From Periplaneta americana (taxonomy: Eukaryota > Arthropoda > Insecta > Blattodea > Blattidae), in NCBI RefSeq assembly GCF_040183065.1, contig NW_027185566.1, positions 1 through 64,000 on the forward strand: a DNA stretch of 64,000 nt. Reading direction: 5' to 3'. Of this stretch, positions 1 to 8,290 are shown in pieces. A program made the translations under genes and the position numbers. Numbering within the stretch: the first letter of the stretch is position 1; each line of letters starts with the position of its first letter. A model generated the notes under the pieces. The model did not search any database, was not told the DNA's origin, and saw nothing but the letters and a program-made list of their open reading frames with translations.

Positions 1-1078
1 TATACAAAGGAGAGTCTCCTTTTTGAGCATAACCAATTTTTTTTTCACTGAAGAGCATTCTAGCGGAGAGACATTTTTTACAATCATCGGATGTGTCTTC
101 AACACAGGGCTTGTTGTCATAAAGTTGATATTTTGCCCGATGTTCTTTATTGGTAGTAATAGGCATAAGGATATTTGCTCCAGCGGCAACGCCTTTTTCT
201 CTGCCTAGAGGATCTAGGGCTTGTAAAGCGGTGGTGGCAGCTATATTCACTTTGGGTAAAAATATCCGCGTAACGGCAATCATATTAAGTCCGAGTTGAA
301 GTCTTTTTTGAATAGCTTGAGGAGTATTGTCGGCTATTTCGGCCAGAGGGGTATCAGAATGGACTAAGTAAGGACCCATTCCAATCATATGGGCTCCTAT
401 TTCTTTAAAGAACAAGATATCTTTAGCTAAGTCTTTTTCTGTTTGACCTGGTAGACCTATCATTACACCGGTTCCTAGTTGATAACCCATTTCTCTTAAG
501 TTTTTTAAACATTGTATACGAGTTTTGTGAGAGTGTCTTTCATTTTTTGGATGAATTTTAGCATAAAGCATAGGATTACTACTTTCTATACGAAGCAAAT
601 ACCTGTCTGCTCCAGCATTAAACCAACGGAGATAAGTTTCTTGTGTTTGTTCTCCACAGGAGAGGGTAATACCGAGTTCGTTATTGGATAATTTTTTAAT
701 CTCTTTGAGAATATCTTCCACAAAGGCAATAAAATCTTCATCATTTCTTTCAGCAGACTGTAAAGTAATGGATCCATACTGATTTTCATAATTCCAACGA
801 GCAGCAAACAGGATTTCTTCTTTAGTCATAGTGTAGCGTTCAAAATGGGGGTTACTAGAACGGATACCGCAGTAAAGACAGTCTTTAATACAGATATTAC
901 TAAATTCTATGAGACCTCTGTAGTAAACTGTATCATGAAAAATGGATTTTTGTATTTGATCAGCCTTTGCTTCCAAAAGGCTATATTCTATAGGATCTTG
1001 AATTTTGATTAACCTGACTAAATCACATTCATCTAATTGTGTTTTCTTCAAAATTTCTTGAATTGTTGGAATCCCCAT
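1..1078 (-). CDS. hydE: [FeFe]-hydrogenase maturase HydE, radical SAM (3' end beyond window)
   Basis: This open frame begins at an ATG at 1076-1078 and runs leftward through position 1 without a stop, so about 359 residues are visible and the C-terminus is missing. HydE is a radical S-adenosylmethionine enzyme that helps build the diiron subcluster of the [FeFe]-hydrogenase H-cluster. The radical-SAM CxxxCxxC motif is visible at residues 63-70 (CIKDCLYC). A second cysteine set, CVEDTSDDCKKC, lies near the visible end and matches the accessory cluster site seen in some HydE proteins. The gene is divergent from hydA, 169 bp away, which strongly supports HydE over other radical-SAM relatives such as PylB or biotin synthase. 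A GAGG element lies just upstream of the start. Confidence 0.88.
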   Translation of the reverse strand, partial: MGIPTIQEILKKTQLDECDLVRLIKIQDPIEYSLLEAKADQIQKSIFHDTVYYRGLIEFSNICIKDCLYCGIRSSNPHFERYTMTKEEILFAARWNYENQYGSITLQSAERNDEDFIAFVEDILKEIKKLSNNELGITLSCGEQTQETYLRWFNAGADRYLLRIESSNPMLYAKIHPKNERHSHKTRIQCLKNLREMGYQLGTGVMIGLPGQTEKDLAKDILFFKEIGAHMIGMGPYLVHSDTPLAEIADNTPQAIQKRLQLGLNMIAVTRIFLPKVNIAATTALQALDPLGREKGVAAGANILMPITTNKEHRAKYQLYDNKPCVEDTSDDCKKCLSARMLFSEKKIGYAQKGDSPLY

Positions 1079-1247
1079 AAAAACCTCATAGTAAATTTAA
1101 TGGTTTTAATAACAAAAACAAACAAGCAAAACCTTATTGATTTAATAGGATAAGTCTGTTGGTATTTTTACTTGTTTTTTTTGAGAAAAAAAGAGATATT
1201 TTAAAGGTTGGATTGACAAGAAAAATAAATTTATTTAAGGGGATAGT

Positions 1248-2585
1248 ATGTCTTTAGTGCAAAGAAAACCAGAAGAATTTTTGGTCATTAATCAAGAAAA
1301 ATGTGTGGGATGTACTTCCTGTGCGAGAATTTGTCCTACCAAAACGATTGTAGGAGCCGTTAAAGAAAAACACCATATTGTTTATGATGCTTGTGTTTTA
1401 TGCGGACAATGTATTGGGGTTTGCCCTACTAATGCTATTATGGAACTCATACCCCATTCCCAAAATATTTTGGAAGCGATTGCAGACCCTAGTAAAACGG
1501 TCGTTATTCAAACAGCTCCTTCTGTAAGAGCAACCATTGGTGAAGGTTTTGATCTCCCTCAGGGGACTAATGTACAAAAAAAACTTATTACCGCTTTAAG
1601 AGAAGCTGGGTTTGACTATGTTTTTGATACCTCTTTAGGAGCGGACTTTACTATTATGGAAGAAGCTCACGAACTTCTAGTGAGACTAAAAAATGAAATC
1701 AATGGCATTAACACAACTCGTCTACCTATTCTCACTAGTTGTTGCCCAGCTTGGGTCAACTTTTTTGAAATGGAGTACCCAGATCTTTTAGATATTCCTT
1801 CTACTGCTAAATCTCCTATGCAGATGTTTAGTGCTTTAATTAAAAGTTATTTTGCCCAAAAAATAGGTAAAGATCCTCAAGATGTTGTTGTCGTTTCTTT
1901 AATGCCTTGTCTTTCTAAAAAATATGAGGCGAGTCGCCCAGAATTTTCTATAGATAAACAAAATCCAGATACAGATTTTGTCATCAGTTCCAGAGATATA
2001 GTAACTTTGTTCAAAGAGAAGAATATAGATTTACCCAACCTACAAGATGGAGAGTACGATAACGCCATTTTTGGAAATCCAACAGGTGGAGGAGTTATTT
2101 TTGGTAGAACAGCGGGAGTTTTAGAAGCAGCTTTGCGTACGGCTTACGAATGGTTTACAGGTGAAACTTTAGAAAATGTGGAATTTAAAGATATTCGTGG
2201 TATTGTAGGCTTACGGGTGGCAGAAGTAGATTTTAAAGGTACAAAACTTAAAGTAGCTGTTACCAACGGATTTGATGATGCTAGAATAGTACTCAATCAG
2301 ATAAGAACAGGAAAGGTGGAATACCACGCTATGGAAATTATGACCTGTCAGGGTGGATGTATTGGTGGGGGGCTTCACCCGAAAATCAAAGGACCAAGAG
2401 AAGCTGTTTTAACTAAAAGAGTGGAGGTTTTGGATACGGAAGATTCTCATACCTCTATCCGTAAATCCCACGAAAACCCTTATGTGAAAGAAACCTACAA
2501 AGAATTTTTGGGTGAACCAGGGTCTCACAAAGCTCACGAACTCTTACACACCGAATATTTCCCTCAAAAGGAAAAACATAGATAA
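1248..2585 (+). CDS. hydA: [FeFe] hydrogenase, two-ferredoxin-cluster form
   Basis: The 445-residue protein should catalyse reversible proton reduction to H2, probably with ferredoxin. Two N-terminal [4Fe-4S] motifs are clear: CVGCTSCARICP at 19-30 and CVLCGQCIGVCP at 49-60. All three H-cluster signatures follow: TSCCPAW at about 163-169, MPCLSKKYEA at about 219-228, and MTCQGGCIGGG at about 365-375. The third signature has Thr-Cys-Gln where most relatives have Ala-Cys-Pro, but the cluster cysteines are kept. No N-terminal 2Fe-2S domain or C-terminal partner domain is present, so this is the short monomer-like form. AAGGGGAT precedes the ATG. A TTGACA at 1213-1218 could be a -35 box, though no good -10 box follows. 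The call is firm; the physiological partner is inference. Confidence 0.93.
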   Translation: MSLVQRKPEEFLVINQEKCVGCTSCARICPTKTIVGAVKEKHHIVYDACVLCGQCIGVCPTNAIMELIPHSQNILEAIADPSKTVVIQTAPSVRATIGEGFDLPQGTNVQKKLITALREAGFDYVFDTSLGADFTIMEEAHELLVRLKNEINGINTTRLPILTSCCPAWVNFFEMEYPDLLDIPSTAKSPMQMFSALIKSYFAQKIGKDPQDVVVVSLMPCLSKKYEASRPEFSIDKQNPDTDFVISSRDIVTLFKEKNIDLPNLQDGEYDNAIFGNPTGGGVIFGRTAGVLEAALRTAYEWFTGETLENVEFKDIRGIVGLRVAEVDFKGTKLKVAVTNGFDDARIVLNQIRTGKVEYHAMEIMTCQGGCIGGGLHPKIKGPREAVLTKRVEVLDTEDSHTSIRKSHENPYVKETYKEFLGEPGSHKAHELLHTEYFPQKEKHR

Positions 2586-2593
2586 TTATCTGT

Positions 2594-2640
2594 ACAGCTC
2601 CCAAAATAGGGAGCTGTGTTCTTTTCAGTTTTATTTTTTA
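2594..2640 (+). terminator. Intrinsic terminator after hydA
   Basis: A perfect 9-bp stem (ACAGCTCCC at 2594-2602, GGGAGCTGT at 2609-2617) with a 6-nt loop starts 8 nt after the hydA stop codon. A T-rich stretch follows. It separates hydA from the convergent gene ending at 2631. Confidence 0.8.
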
Positions 2641-2969
2641 TTGAGTAAGTCAAATAAATCTGTAACAATAAAGGCGGTTTTTATTTTTTCTTTAGGTATA
2701 GCGTAATATCCACCTTCTCCATCAGGAGCAATTGCAGCACCTATTTCTACACTGCTATCTTCCCTTAATTGTTTATCATTTTTTGCAATTTCTAACTGTC
2801 TTGTAGAAGTAATTAATTCCAACATTCTTGGTTCCCTGTATATGACAGTATCAGGGGTAAAGATATATTTTCCTGATTTTATACTAGTAGGTTGTGGTGT
2901 TGTTGGTTTTAATGTAGAATGTTCGCTGATATGAAAGACGATAATTCCTTCTGAAGGATTAACGCTCAT
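2631..2969 (-). CDS. Unknown 112-residue protein
   Basis: I do not recognise this protein. It is 112 residues with no signal peptide, membrane segment or metal motif that I can see. The middle is charged and probably helical, and the C-terminus reads AFIVTDLFDLLNKK. It lies 14 bp downstream of the membrane-protein gene that ends at 2984 and runs the same way, so the two are probably co-transcribed. AGGCTCC upstream of the ATG may serve as the ribosome-binding site. It faces hydA across the hydA terminator. Confidence 0.6.
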   Translation of the reverse strand: MSVNPSEGIIVFHISEHSTLKPTTPQPTSIKSGKYIFTPDTVIYREPRMLELITSTRQLEIAKNDKQLREDSSVEIGAAIAPDGEGGYYAIPKEKIKTAFIVTDLFDLLNKK

Positions 2970-2983
2970 ATAGGAGCCTAGCT

Positions 2984-3409
2984 TTAAGTCTCGTTTGTTA
3001 CGAATATTTGCTGTTTTACTAATTCCAGTTTTTCTTGAGTATCTATCTTTTCTAACTTGATAGGTTCTTTGTCTTGAACCAGTACATTAGGAGCAAATTT
3101 AAAAGGTGGAATATTTGTTTTAAACATATTCATATAGACCAAAGTTGGGATTAAGGCGACGATCACACCGAGAATAAAACCTAATAAAATTCTGTAGAAA
3201 TTTTTTCTTTCTCTATTCTTCACATAGTCTTTGTAGACATTATTTTCTTCTCCCATAATAATGGATTCTAGGATATTATCAAACTGTTCTATCAGTTCTT
3301 GTTTTTCCTCATCTGGCATTTGTGCTTTTTCTAAGCGTGTTTGAAATACTGCAGCTTCTATGTCTAGTGTATCTTGTTTAGACATAGGCTCTTGTTCAAA
3401 TTTTTTCAT
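2984..3409 (-). CDS. Unknown single-pass membrane protein
   Basis: The 141-residue protein has a charged, helical N-terminal part (about 1-70), one strong membrane segment at about 71-93, and a short tail of about 45 residues. This resembles a bitopic protein with its N-terminus in the cytoplasm. No catalytic motif is visible and I do not recognise a family. GGGG lies 8-9 nt upstream of the ATG. It is the first gene of a probable two-gene operon with the 112-residue unknown. A tract of 27 consecutive G bases lies about 130 bp upstream, where length changes could alter promoter spacing. Confidence 0.6.
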   Translation of the reverse strand: MKKFEQEPMSKQDTLDIEAAVFQTRLEKAQMPDEEKQELIEQFDNILESIIMGEENNVYKDYVKNRERKNFYRILLGFILGVIVALIPTLVYMNMFKTNIPPFKFAPNVLVQDKEPIKLEKIDTQEKLELVKQQIFVTNET

Positions 3410-3541
3410 TTTTTGTACCCCTTTTTTTGTACTAACACATTGTTTTTATAGGTTTTCGACCTATTTTGTAAAGTTGGTTTTTTCATAACTAACTCCCCCA
3501 AATTTGTTTTTGTGTAAAACACCCCCATAATAATATACACT

Positions 3542-3568
3542 GGGGGGGGGGGGGGGGGGGGGGGGGGG
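3542..3568. repeat. Homopolymeric G tract, 27 nt
   Basis: Twenty-seven consecutive G residues stand in an otherwise AT-rich intergenic region. Tracts this long are prone to slipped-strand length change, and in several host-associated bacteria, including Treponema, poly-G tracts upstream of genes modulate expression. The exact length could also be a sequencing or assembly uncertainty. Confidence 0.9.
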
Positions 3569-3655
3569 CAAGTTTTTTTTAGGATACTTTTACCAAGTAC
3601 CTGCTGTTAACAAAGTTTTTTTATTAACATTGGAGAAATGAGAAAAAAACTTGCC
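3567..3655. repeat. Nested inverted repeat next to the poly-G tract
   Basis: The outer arms are GGCAAGTTTTTTT (3567-3579) and its exact complement AAAAAAACTTGCC (3643-3655). Inside are the smaller arms TGTTAA (3605-3610) and TTAACA (3624-3629). The outer left arm overlaps the last two G bases of the poly-G tract. It could be an RNA stem, a terminator-like structure or the ends of a lost small element. Nothing coding lies between the arms. Confidence 0.6.
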
Positions 3656-3904
3656 TAAAAAACATCATTTGTTTTATTTGCCCATAAGTATTCCTGTTAT
3701 ATAGGATTGATGAAATGATGAGTAACCTAAAAATCTCTACTCAAGAAAAAATTGTATCATAGAGAAGAGAGCGTTTTGGAGTCTGGATAAAATATTCTCA
3801 TTGGAGAAGTATCAGTACCGCACTAAAAAAGCAGGTGATTTGTTATATATTGTGAGTAATAACCGGTAAGCAAAACTATCGGTATTCTGTAAAAGATGGA
3901 ACAA

Positions 3905-4534
3905 CTAGTTTTCTTTCATCAATACAGAGTAGTCTTCCAAGTAAACATCTGCCAGTGCTTTTAATTCTGGGTTGTTGAACCCATAATACAAAATATTATT
4001 ATCTAAGGCAGCTTTATAATCTTGGATACTATCACCAATAATACAAGTTTCTTTTGGATGATACTGGTATTTTTTCAATATTGTATGAACCCATACGGTT
4101 TTTTGCGTAGGAGAACCGTGAATAGAAATAAAATAAGAGTCTAAATGATGTTTTTTGCACAAGTCTATTAAATCCACCTCCCAAGCCCCACTAGCAATGT
4201 GCATAGGGTAAATAGAGTAGTAGTTTTTAATAAATTCAACGGTTGGAGTAATGAGATATTGTGGTTTATAAAGTTCTGCAAGACTGAACTCGGCAAATTC
4301 TTTGGCGTATCTTTGAGCTTCTCTAGGAGATAGAGGTTGTTTGAGAATATTTGAAAAAAAGTAGTCGATTTTTTCAAAACGAGACATCCCTCCATTGGCG
4401 AGATGAAATTCGAGTATTTTTGCAACTTTATCTTCCGGAAAATCTCTGAAAATATGAGCAAAAGCAGCCGTTTTTGTGGGGACAGAGTCAATAATGACTC
4501 CGTCAAAATCCCAAATAATATTCTTTATCTGCAT
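3905..4534 (-). CDS. HAD-superfamily phosphatase, phosphoglycolate phosphatase-like
   Basis: The 209-residue protein has HAD motif I (WDFDGVIIDS, about residues 8-17), a helical cap, a motif II Ser region (HIASGAW) and motif IV (IIGDSIQDYKAA). It should be a cytoplasmic phosphate-monoester hydrolase that uses the first Asp as nucleophile and Mg2+ as cofactor. The substrate cannot be read from the sequence. I chose the ATG at 4532-4534 because it lies six codons before motif I and just 7 nt after the upstream gene's stop. A start at 4579 would overlap that gene by 38 nt. It sits third behind two outer-membrane protein genes, so it may be co-transcribed with them. Confidence 0.8.
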   Translation of the reverse strand: MQIKNIIWDFDGVIIDSVPTKTAAFAHIFRDFPEDKVAKILEFHLANGGMSRFEKIDYFFSNILKQPLSPREAQRYAKEFAEFSLAELYKPQYLITPTVEFIKNYYSIYPMHIASGAWEVDLIDLCKKHHLDSYFISIHGSPTQKTVWVHTILKKYQYHPKETCIIGDSIQDYKAALDNNILYYGFNNPELKALADVYLEDYSVLMKEN

Positions 4535-4541
4535 CTGAACT

Positions 4542-5249
4542 TTATAAAATGGTCCAGTTAATACCAAACCCAATGTCAAATGGAGAGACGGCTATTTCTG
4601 TTAAAACACCTGGGTCAGATTTACTGGTTAAACCCCTAATACCAAAATAAAACCGTCCAAAAAATTCTAAACTTAATTTTTTTGTTACAGGGTAGTTGAT
4701 CCCTATTTCAGCATAAGGACCAGTATCAATTTTGGCTTTACCAGAAGTTTTTACAAACCCTATCCAAGGAGACATCATAGGAAAGTTAGCAAACCAGCCC
4801 AAACCTACAAACAAATAATTAACATTCACATCGGTAAAATAATATCTAGCTCCTGTATTAATTTTCCAGTATGTCAGTAAGTAAGCAAAATCTGCAAGAG
4901 CGTGTGCTGCCCCTACAACAAACATATTCATACCTGTTTCGGCTTTTATAGACCAAGAAGGTGTAAACCAATATTCGGTGCTTAAAAAAGGAGCATCAAT
5001 ACTCATAGAAATAATATGTGAGTATACAGGAGATCCTGGAGATACACTCGGGTCAGCGTTATTAGGGATAATACTTAAAGTTCCATCAACATGGTTAATA
5101 GCATTATAACCCACAGCAGCATTGACTCCCATAATAAATTCCCCAGCTCTATGACCTGGTGATGTAGTTTGATTTTCTTGAGAAAACCCAAAAGAAGTGA
5201 AACTTAAAAAACCTATCACTAAAAAAACCAATATTCTGGTGTGCATCAT
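4542..5249 (-). CDS. Exported protein, probable outer-membrane beta-barrel
   Basis: The 235-residue protein begins with a typical signal peptide (MMHTRILVFLVIGFLSFTSFGFSQ). The mature part alternates polar and aromatic residues with repeated glycines, and ends in strands such as FDIGFGINWTIL. This pattern suggests an outer-membrane beta-barrel. TAGGAGG lies 7-8 nt upstream of the ATG. The next gene upstream encodes a protein of the same style, so the two look like distant paralogues. The family is not recognised, and a surface or structural role is inference. Confidence 0.7.
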   Translation of the reverse strand: MMHTRILVFLVIGFLSFTSFGFSQENQTTSPGHRAGEFIMGVNAAVGYNAINHVDGTLSIIPNNADPSVSPGSPVYSHIISMSIDAPFLSTEYWFTPSWSIKAETGMNMFVVGAAHALADFAYLLTYWKINTGARYYFTDVNVNYLFVGLGWFANFPMMSPWIGFVKTSGKAKIDTGPYAEIGINYPVTKKLSLEFFGRFYFGIRGLTSKSDPGVLTEIAVSPFDIGFGINWTIL

Positions 5250-5276
5250 AAAAAATGCCTCCTATTTTTTATTGAG

Positions 5277-5894
5277 TTAAATTACCCATTCTAGCGCAAA
5301 ATTAAAACTGATCGGAAATGTCCATAAATTATAATTATTTTGTTTAACAGAAAGATAACCCATAAATGGAATATGGGATCTAACTCCAATTCTCAGAGCA
5401 AAAGAGTCAAAAAACTTCATATCTACACCTGCTTCTACAAGTAAGCCCAAAGTGAATTGTATATTACCTATAAGACCAGGAGCATTAGAAATAAAGGAAT
5501 GGTAAGGAATTCTAGCATAAAGCCCACCCCCAAAATAGAAAAATTCGAACCAATATCCGTGAGTACTCAAACTCAGATCAATAAAATGTCCTTCCCAGTT
5601 ATAACTTGCGGAATCATCTTTGGTCATTTTAATTTTATTATATGTGTAGAGTACCTCTGAAGAAAGGGTCAAATTATTAAGAAGAAAAACATCAAACAAA
5701 AGTCCAAAAGAGTATTCTTTAGAAGCTTTGTTCATTTTACTGGAGACAGTGTTCGTATTCCAGTAACCTAACTGAGGGAACCCGTAGCCCCCTGTAACAC
5801 CTAGGAGCATTTCTCCTTGATCTCTTAAAACAAAAGCTTGAGAGAATGTAGGAAAACAAAAAACCAAGACGAGTAAAAATATGGATTTTTTCAA
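5277..5894 (-). CDS. Exported protein, probable outer-membrane beta-barrel
   Basis: The 205-residue protein has a signal peptide (KKSIFLLVLVFCFPTFSQA) and a mature region of alternating strands rich in Gly, Tyr and Phe, ending NFALEWVI. That is consistent with a small outer-membrane barrel. The start codon appears to be TTG (5892-5894), since no ATG lies at the head of the signal peptide; a weak GAGTAG element precedes it. It is the first gene of a leftward group with the second barrel-like gene 27 bp downstream. The family is not recognised. Confidence 0.68.
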   Translation of the reverse strand: MKKSIFLLVLVFCFPTFSQAFVLRDQGEMLLGVTGGYGFPQLGYWNTNTVSSKMNKASKEYSFGLLFDVFLLNNLTLSSEVLYTYNKIKMTKDDSASYNWEGHFIDLSLSTHGYWFEFFYFGGGLYARIPYHSFISNAPGLIGNIQFTLGLLVEAGVDMKFFDSFALRIGVRSHIPFMGYLSVKQNNYNLWTFPISFNFALEWVI

Positions 5895-5971
5895 AATACT
5901 ACTCTTTTTTCAGCAATTTTGCATATAATATATATATATTAATAGGGGTATACAAATAAATTGGGGGTTTT

Positions 5972-6628
5972 ATGACTCGGTCATTCTCTTTTATACTGTT
6001 ATTAGTTTTTTTTTCACTGATGGGCTGTTCCTCTAGTGATCAACAATCCGACTCACAAGGAGTGGACAAAGATATGGTGCGTGCGTACCAAAATAATCCC
6101 ATTGTTTCTATTCCTCCTAGTATTTTTCCAGCAAGTGGAAATACAGACGCAAAGGTGAAGTTGGATGTCTTTTTTGATCCTTGGTGTGGTCCTTGTCGAG
6201 CTTTTGATCGGGAACTTTCTATTTTGTTGACAGATCCTGAATATGGGCAAAAAGTAGCTATTTATTTTCATCTATTTCCTATAGGAGATTATTTCCCTAA
6301 TGATAGGGAGGCAAGTTTACTCCACTTAGAAATGGTAAAACGGAATCTTTACCGCGATTTTAGAAGTCGTGTTGTTGCGGAAAATATTGCCAACTATGAT
6401 GATATGCTCAAATTGGCAGAAACCATGACTAATACCAAGCTGCCACTTAAATTATTAGAAAAAAACAATGCCAAAATTTATGAAGAACAACTCCAAATTG
6501 CTCAAAAAGATTTAAAACTTTCCCATACTCCAATGGTCTTTATCAATAATAAAGAGTACCCAGCTACTCCTAGTATTGAAGATATAAAGTTTTTGATTGA
6601 CGATGCGGATAAAAAGAAATCAGCTTAA
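5972..6628 (+). CDS. DsbA-like thioredoxin-fold lipoprotein
   Basis: The 218-residue protein starts with a lipoprotein signal peptide whose lipobox ends LMGC, placing the lipidated Cys at 19. A thioredoxin-fold domain follows with the active site WCGPC (Cys72, Cys75) and a probable cis-proline loop SHTPMVFIN near residue 188. It resembles DsbA/DsbG-type or Thioredoxin_4 proteins that act on disulfides in the periplasm, here anchored to a membrane. The direction of catalysis (oxidase, isomerase or reductase) cannot be read. GGGGG precedes the ATG, and a TATAAT at 5924-5929 is a possible -10 box. Its stop codon shares the TTAA palindrome with the convergent truA stop. Confidence 0.82.
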   Translation: MTRSFSFILLLVFFSLMGCSSSDQQSDSQGVDKDMVRAYQNNPIVSIPPSIFPASGNTDAKVKLDVFFDPWCGPCRAFDRELSILLTDPEYGQKVAIYFHLFPIGDYFPNDREASLLHLEMVKRNLYRDFRSRVVAENIANYDDMLKLAETMTNTKLPLKLLEKNNAKIYEEQLQIAQKDLKLSHTPMVFINNKEYPATPSIEDIKFLIDDADKKKSA

Positions 6629-7380
6629 TATTCTACTTTATAAAAATACAGCCCCTGTGGTGGGGCTGTGGGAAACGGATTTTTGTTTCTATCTCTAGCT
6701 AGTAGAATAGTTTTCATTTCTTCTGCAGGAATGTTTGAATAACCTGCAATAGAAACGGCGCTCCCAATAATAATACGAATCATTCTTCTTAAAAAGGCGT
6801 TCCCATAAATAGTCACATAGATATACTCTTCTTGGGGTACTATGTCTATGGAGTAAATTTCTCGTACAAGATTGACAGTGGATGGTTTTTCTGTAAATGA
6901 GCCAAAGTGGTGCTCTCCCACTAAAAACTGTAGACTGGTGTTCATCTTTTGAATATCCAATGGAAATGGATAGTACCATTTTTGTTGAAAATCAAAGGGA
7001 GAAGCATGTTTGGTATTATGTATAATATACTGATAAGTTCTTGCCTTTGCTGAAAACCGAGCGTGAAAACTTGGACTTTCTAAAGAAGATTTCCAAACTC
7101 TAATATCTGAAGGGAGTAAGGAATTGAGTATGTAGGGTAGTTTTTCAGTAGGGAGTGTGATATTTGTAGGAGACGCAAAACTACAGACCTGATGTGCAGC
7201 ATGAACTCCTGTATCTGTCCTACCTGCTGCAAAAATCTCTATAGGCTCTTTATAAACAATACCTAAAACTCTTTCCATTTCTCCTTGTACAGTGCGGCAT
7301 TTTTCCTGTTTTTGGTATCCTTTAAATCCATTCCCATTATATGCAAAATCTAACCGAACAATAGGTTGTTTAGATTTCAT
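6625..7380 (-). CDS. truA: tRNA pseudouridine(38-40) synthase TruA
   Basis: The 251-residue protein has the normal TruA length. The signature GRTDTGVHAAHQ at about 53-64 contains the catalytic Asp (about 56). N-terminal YNGNGFKGYQKQ and C-terminal NAFLRRMIRIIIG are also typical. TruA converts uridines 38-40 in the anticodon arm of many tRNAs to pseudouridine. The gene lies 2 bp downstream of the DUF2225 gene and probably ends that leftward operon. It overlaps the convergent lipoprotein gene by 4 bp at the stop codons. Confidence 0.95.
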   Translation of the reverse strand: MKSKQPIVRLDFAYNGNGFKGYQKQEKCRTVQGEMERVLGIVYKEPIEIFAAGRTDTGVHAAHQVCSFASPTNITLPTEKLPYILNSLLPSDIRVWKSSLESPSFHARFSAKARTYQYIIHNTKHASPFDFQQKWYYPFPLDIQKMNTSLQFLVGEHHFGSFTEKPSTVNLVREIYSIDIVPQEEYIYVTIYGNAFLRRMIRIIIGSAVSIAGYSNIPAEEMKTILLARDRNKNPFPTAPPQGLYFYKVEY

Positions 7381-7382
7381 AT

Positions 7383-8255
7383 TTATTCATCATCGTCATC
7401 TATGATAGAAAGTTTTGCCAGAGCTTCTTTCATTTCATTATAAAGATCCCGAACCATATCCAAAATTGCTACGGGTCTTTCTTTACTGGGTTTTCCAATA
7501 CCAAATATTCGGCTTAAGTCTCTTTTGATTTCTTTGGCGGTTTGTTCTAAAGCAATAGGATTATCTTTGGGAGTAACTAAAAATTTATAATAATGGTGGA
7601 TATAAACGAGACCTTCAAAACCATTATTACGATCCGTATCAGGTCCAAAAAAATTGAGTGATTCTTCTTGTTTGAGGACTTTTTGATATGCCATATCCAA
7701 ATATTCATAGGTTTTTGGAGTTAACTTATTTCTTACCGCATTCCAATAAGCGGCATTATTAGACTGCATCGTTGCTAAGTCTTGTAACAACCAAGAAAGT
7801 CTAAGTGAGGAAATAGCACATTTAACAGAGGGAGAATACTTACTTGGGATATGAGGGTAGGTTGCCATTGCTAAGTAGTAAGATGCTGCAGCAATAGTTT
7901 GATTTTTGATTTTAGAAAAGTCCAGTTCCTTTTTAAAAACACTCATTATCATTGCTTTTCGCTTGTTTGTTTCTTCTACAAGTGATCTTATATTTTCTTC
8001 TGTGAGCTTCATTTGAGTCCAATCTACATTAAACAGAGTCGTCAAACAGGAAGGACAAGTAGTAATGGAATACATAAGAGGGCTAACGGGCCCCAACCCT
8101 GGGATAGGCTCGTATTCTCTGCGCATTTCTTTGGTTAAGTCTTTAGCTGAAAATCGCCCTCGTCCAGTGAGCATTTCTTCTTTATAAACTTTTGTGGAGC
8201 ATATAGGACATATGACTGGATCTTTAGCAAAAAAACTAATTTTTTTATTTTCCAT
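7383..8255 (-). CDS. DUF2225 family protein with two CxxC pairs
   Basis: The 290-residue protein matches the DUF2225 family by eye. It has a CPIC pair near the N-terminus, the segment GRGRFSAKDLTKEMRREYEP, and a second CPSC pair in ITTCPSCLTTLF. The two CxxC pairs could bind zinc. The rest is mainly helical with an acidic C-terminus (DDDDE). The family's function is unknown to me. I chose the ATG at 8253-8255 because AGGGAG lies 6 nt before it; an upstream in-frame start would add six residues. The gene sits between ybbR/cdaR and truA in a leftward operon. Confidence 0.8.
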   Translation of the reverse strand: MENKKISFFAKDPVICPICSTKVYKEEMLTGRGRFSAKDLTKEMRREYEPIPGLGPVSPLMYSITTCPSCLTTLFNVDWTQMKLTEENIRSLVEETNKRKAMIMSVFKKELDFSKIKNQTIAAASYYLAMATYPHIPSKYSPSVKCAISSLRLSWLLQDLATMQSNNAAYWNAVRNKLTPKTYEYLDMAYQKVLKQEESLNFFGPDTDRNNGFEGLVYIHHYYKFLVTPKDNPIALEQTAKEIKRDLSRIFGIGKPSKERPVAILDMVRDLYNEMKEALAKLSIIDDDDE

Positions 8256-8290
8256 ATAAGCTCCCTGAAGCAAAAGTATTTTCTGTTTTC

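Larger units (their letters stand above)
3410..3904. other. Gene-free stretch of about 495 bp with poly-G tract
   Basis: No convincing reading frame was found here on either strand. The stretch lies between a leftward operon start (3409) and the leftward HAD gene stop (3905). It contains a 27-G run, a 13-bp inverted repeat at 3567-3579/3643-3655 enclosing a smaller 6-bp inverted repeat, and an imperfect hairpin near 3864-3885. It should contain the promoter for the gene starting at 3409. Confidence 0.6.

Noticed and set aside
586-807. 73-residue frame on the minus strand
   Set aside because: It lies inside hydE in another frame; the hydE frame has a radical-SAM motif and runs from 1078 to the window edge.
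2512-2706. 64-residue forward frame after hydA
   Set aside because: It starts inside hydA, spans the terminator hairpin and runs antisense to the 112-residue gene.
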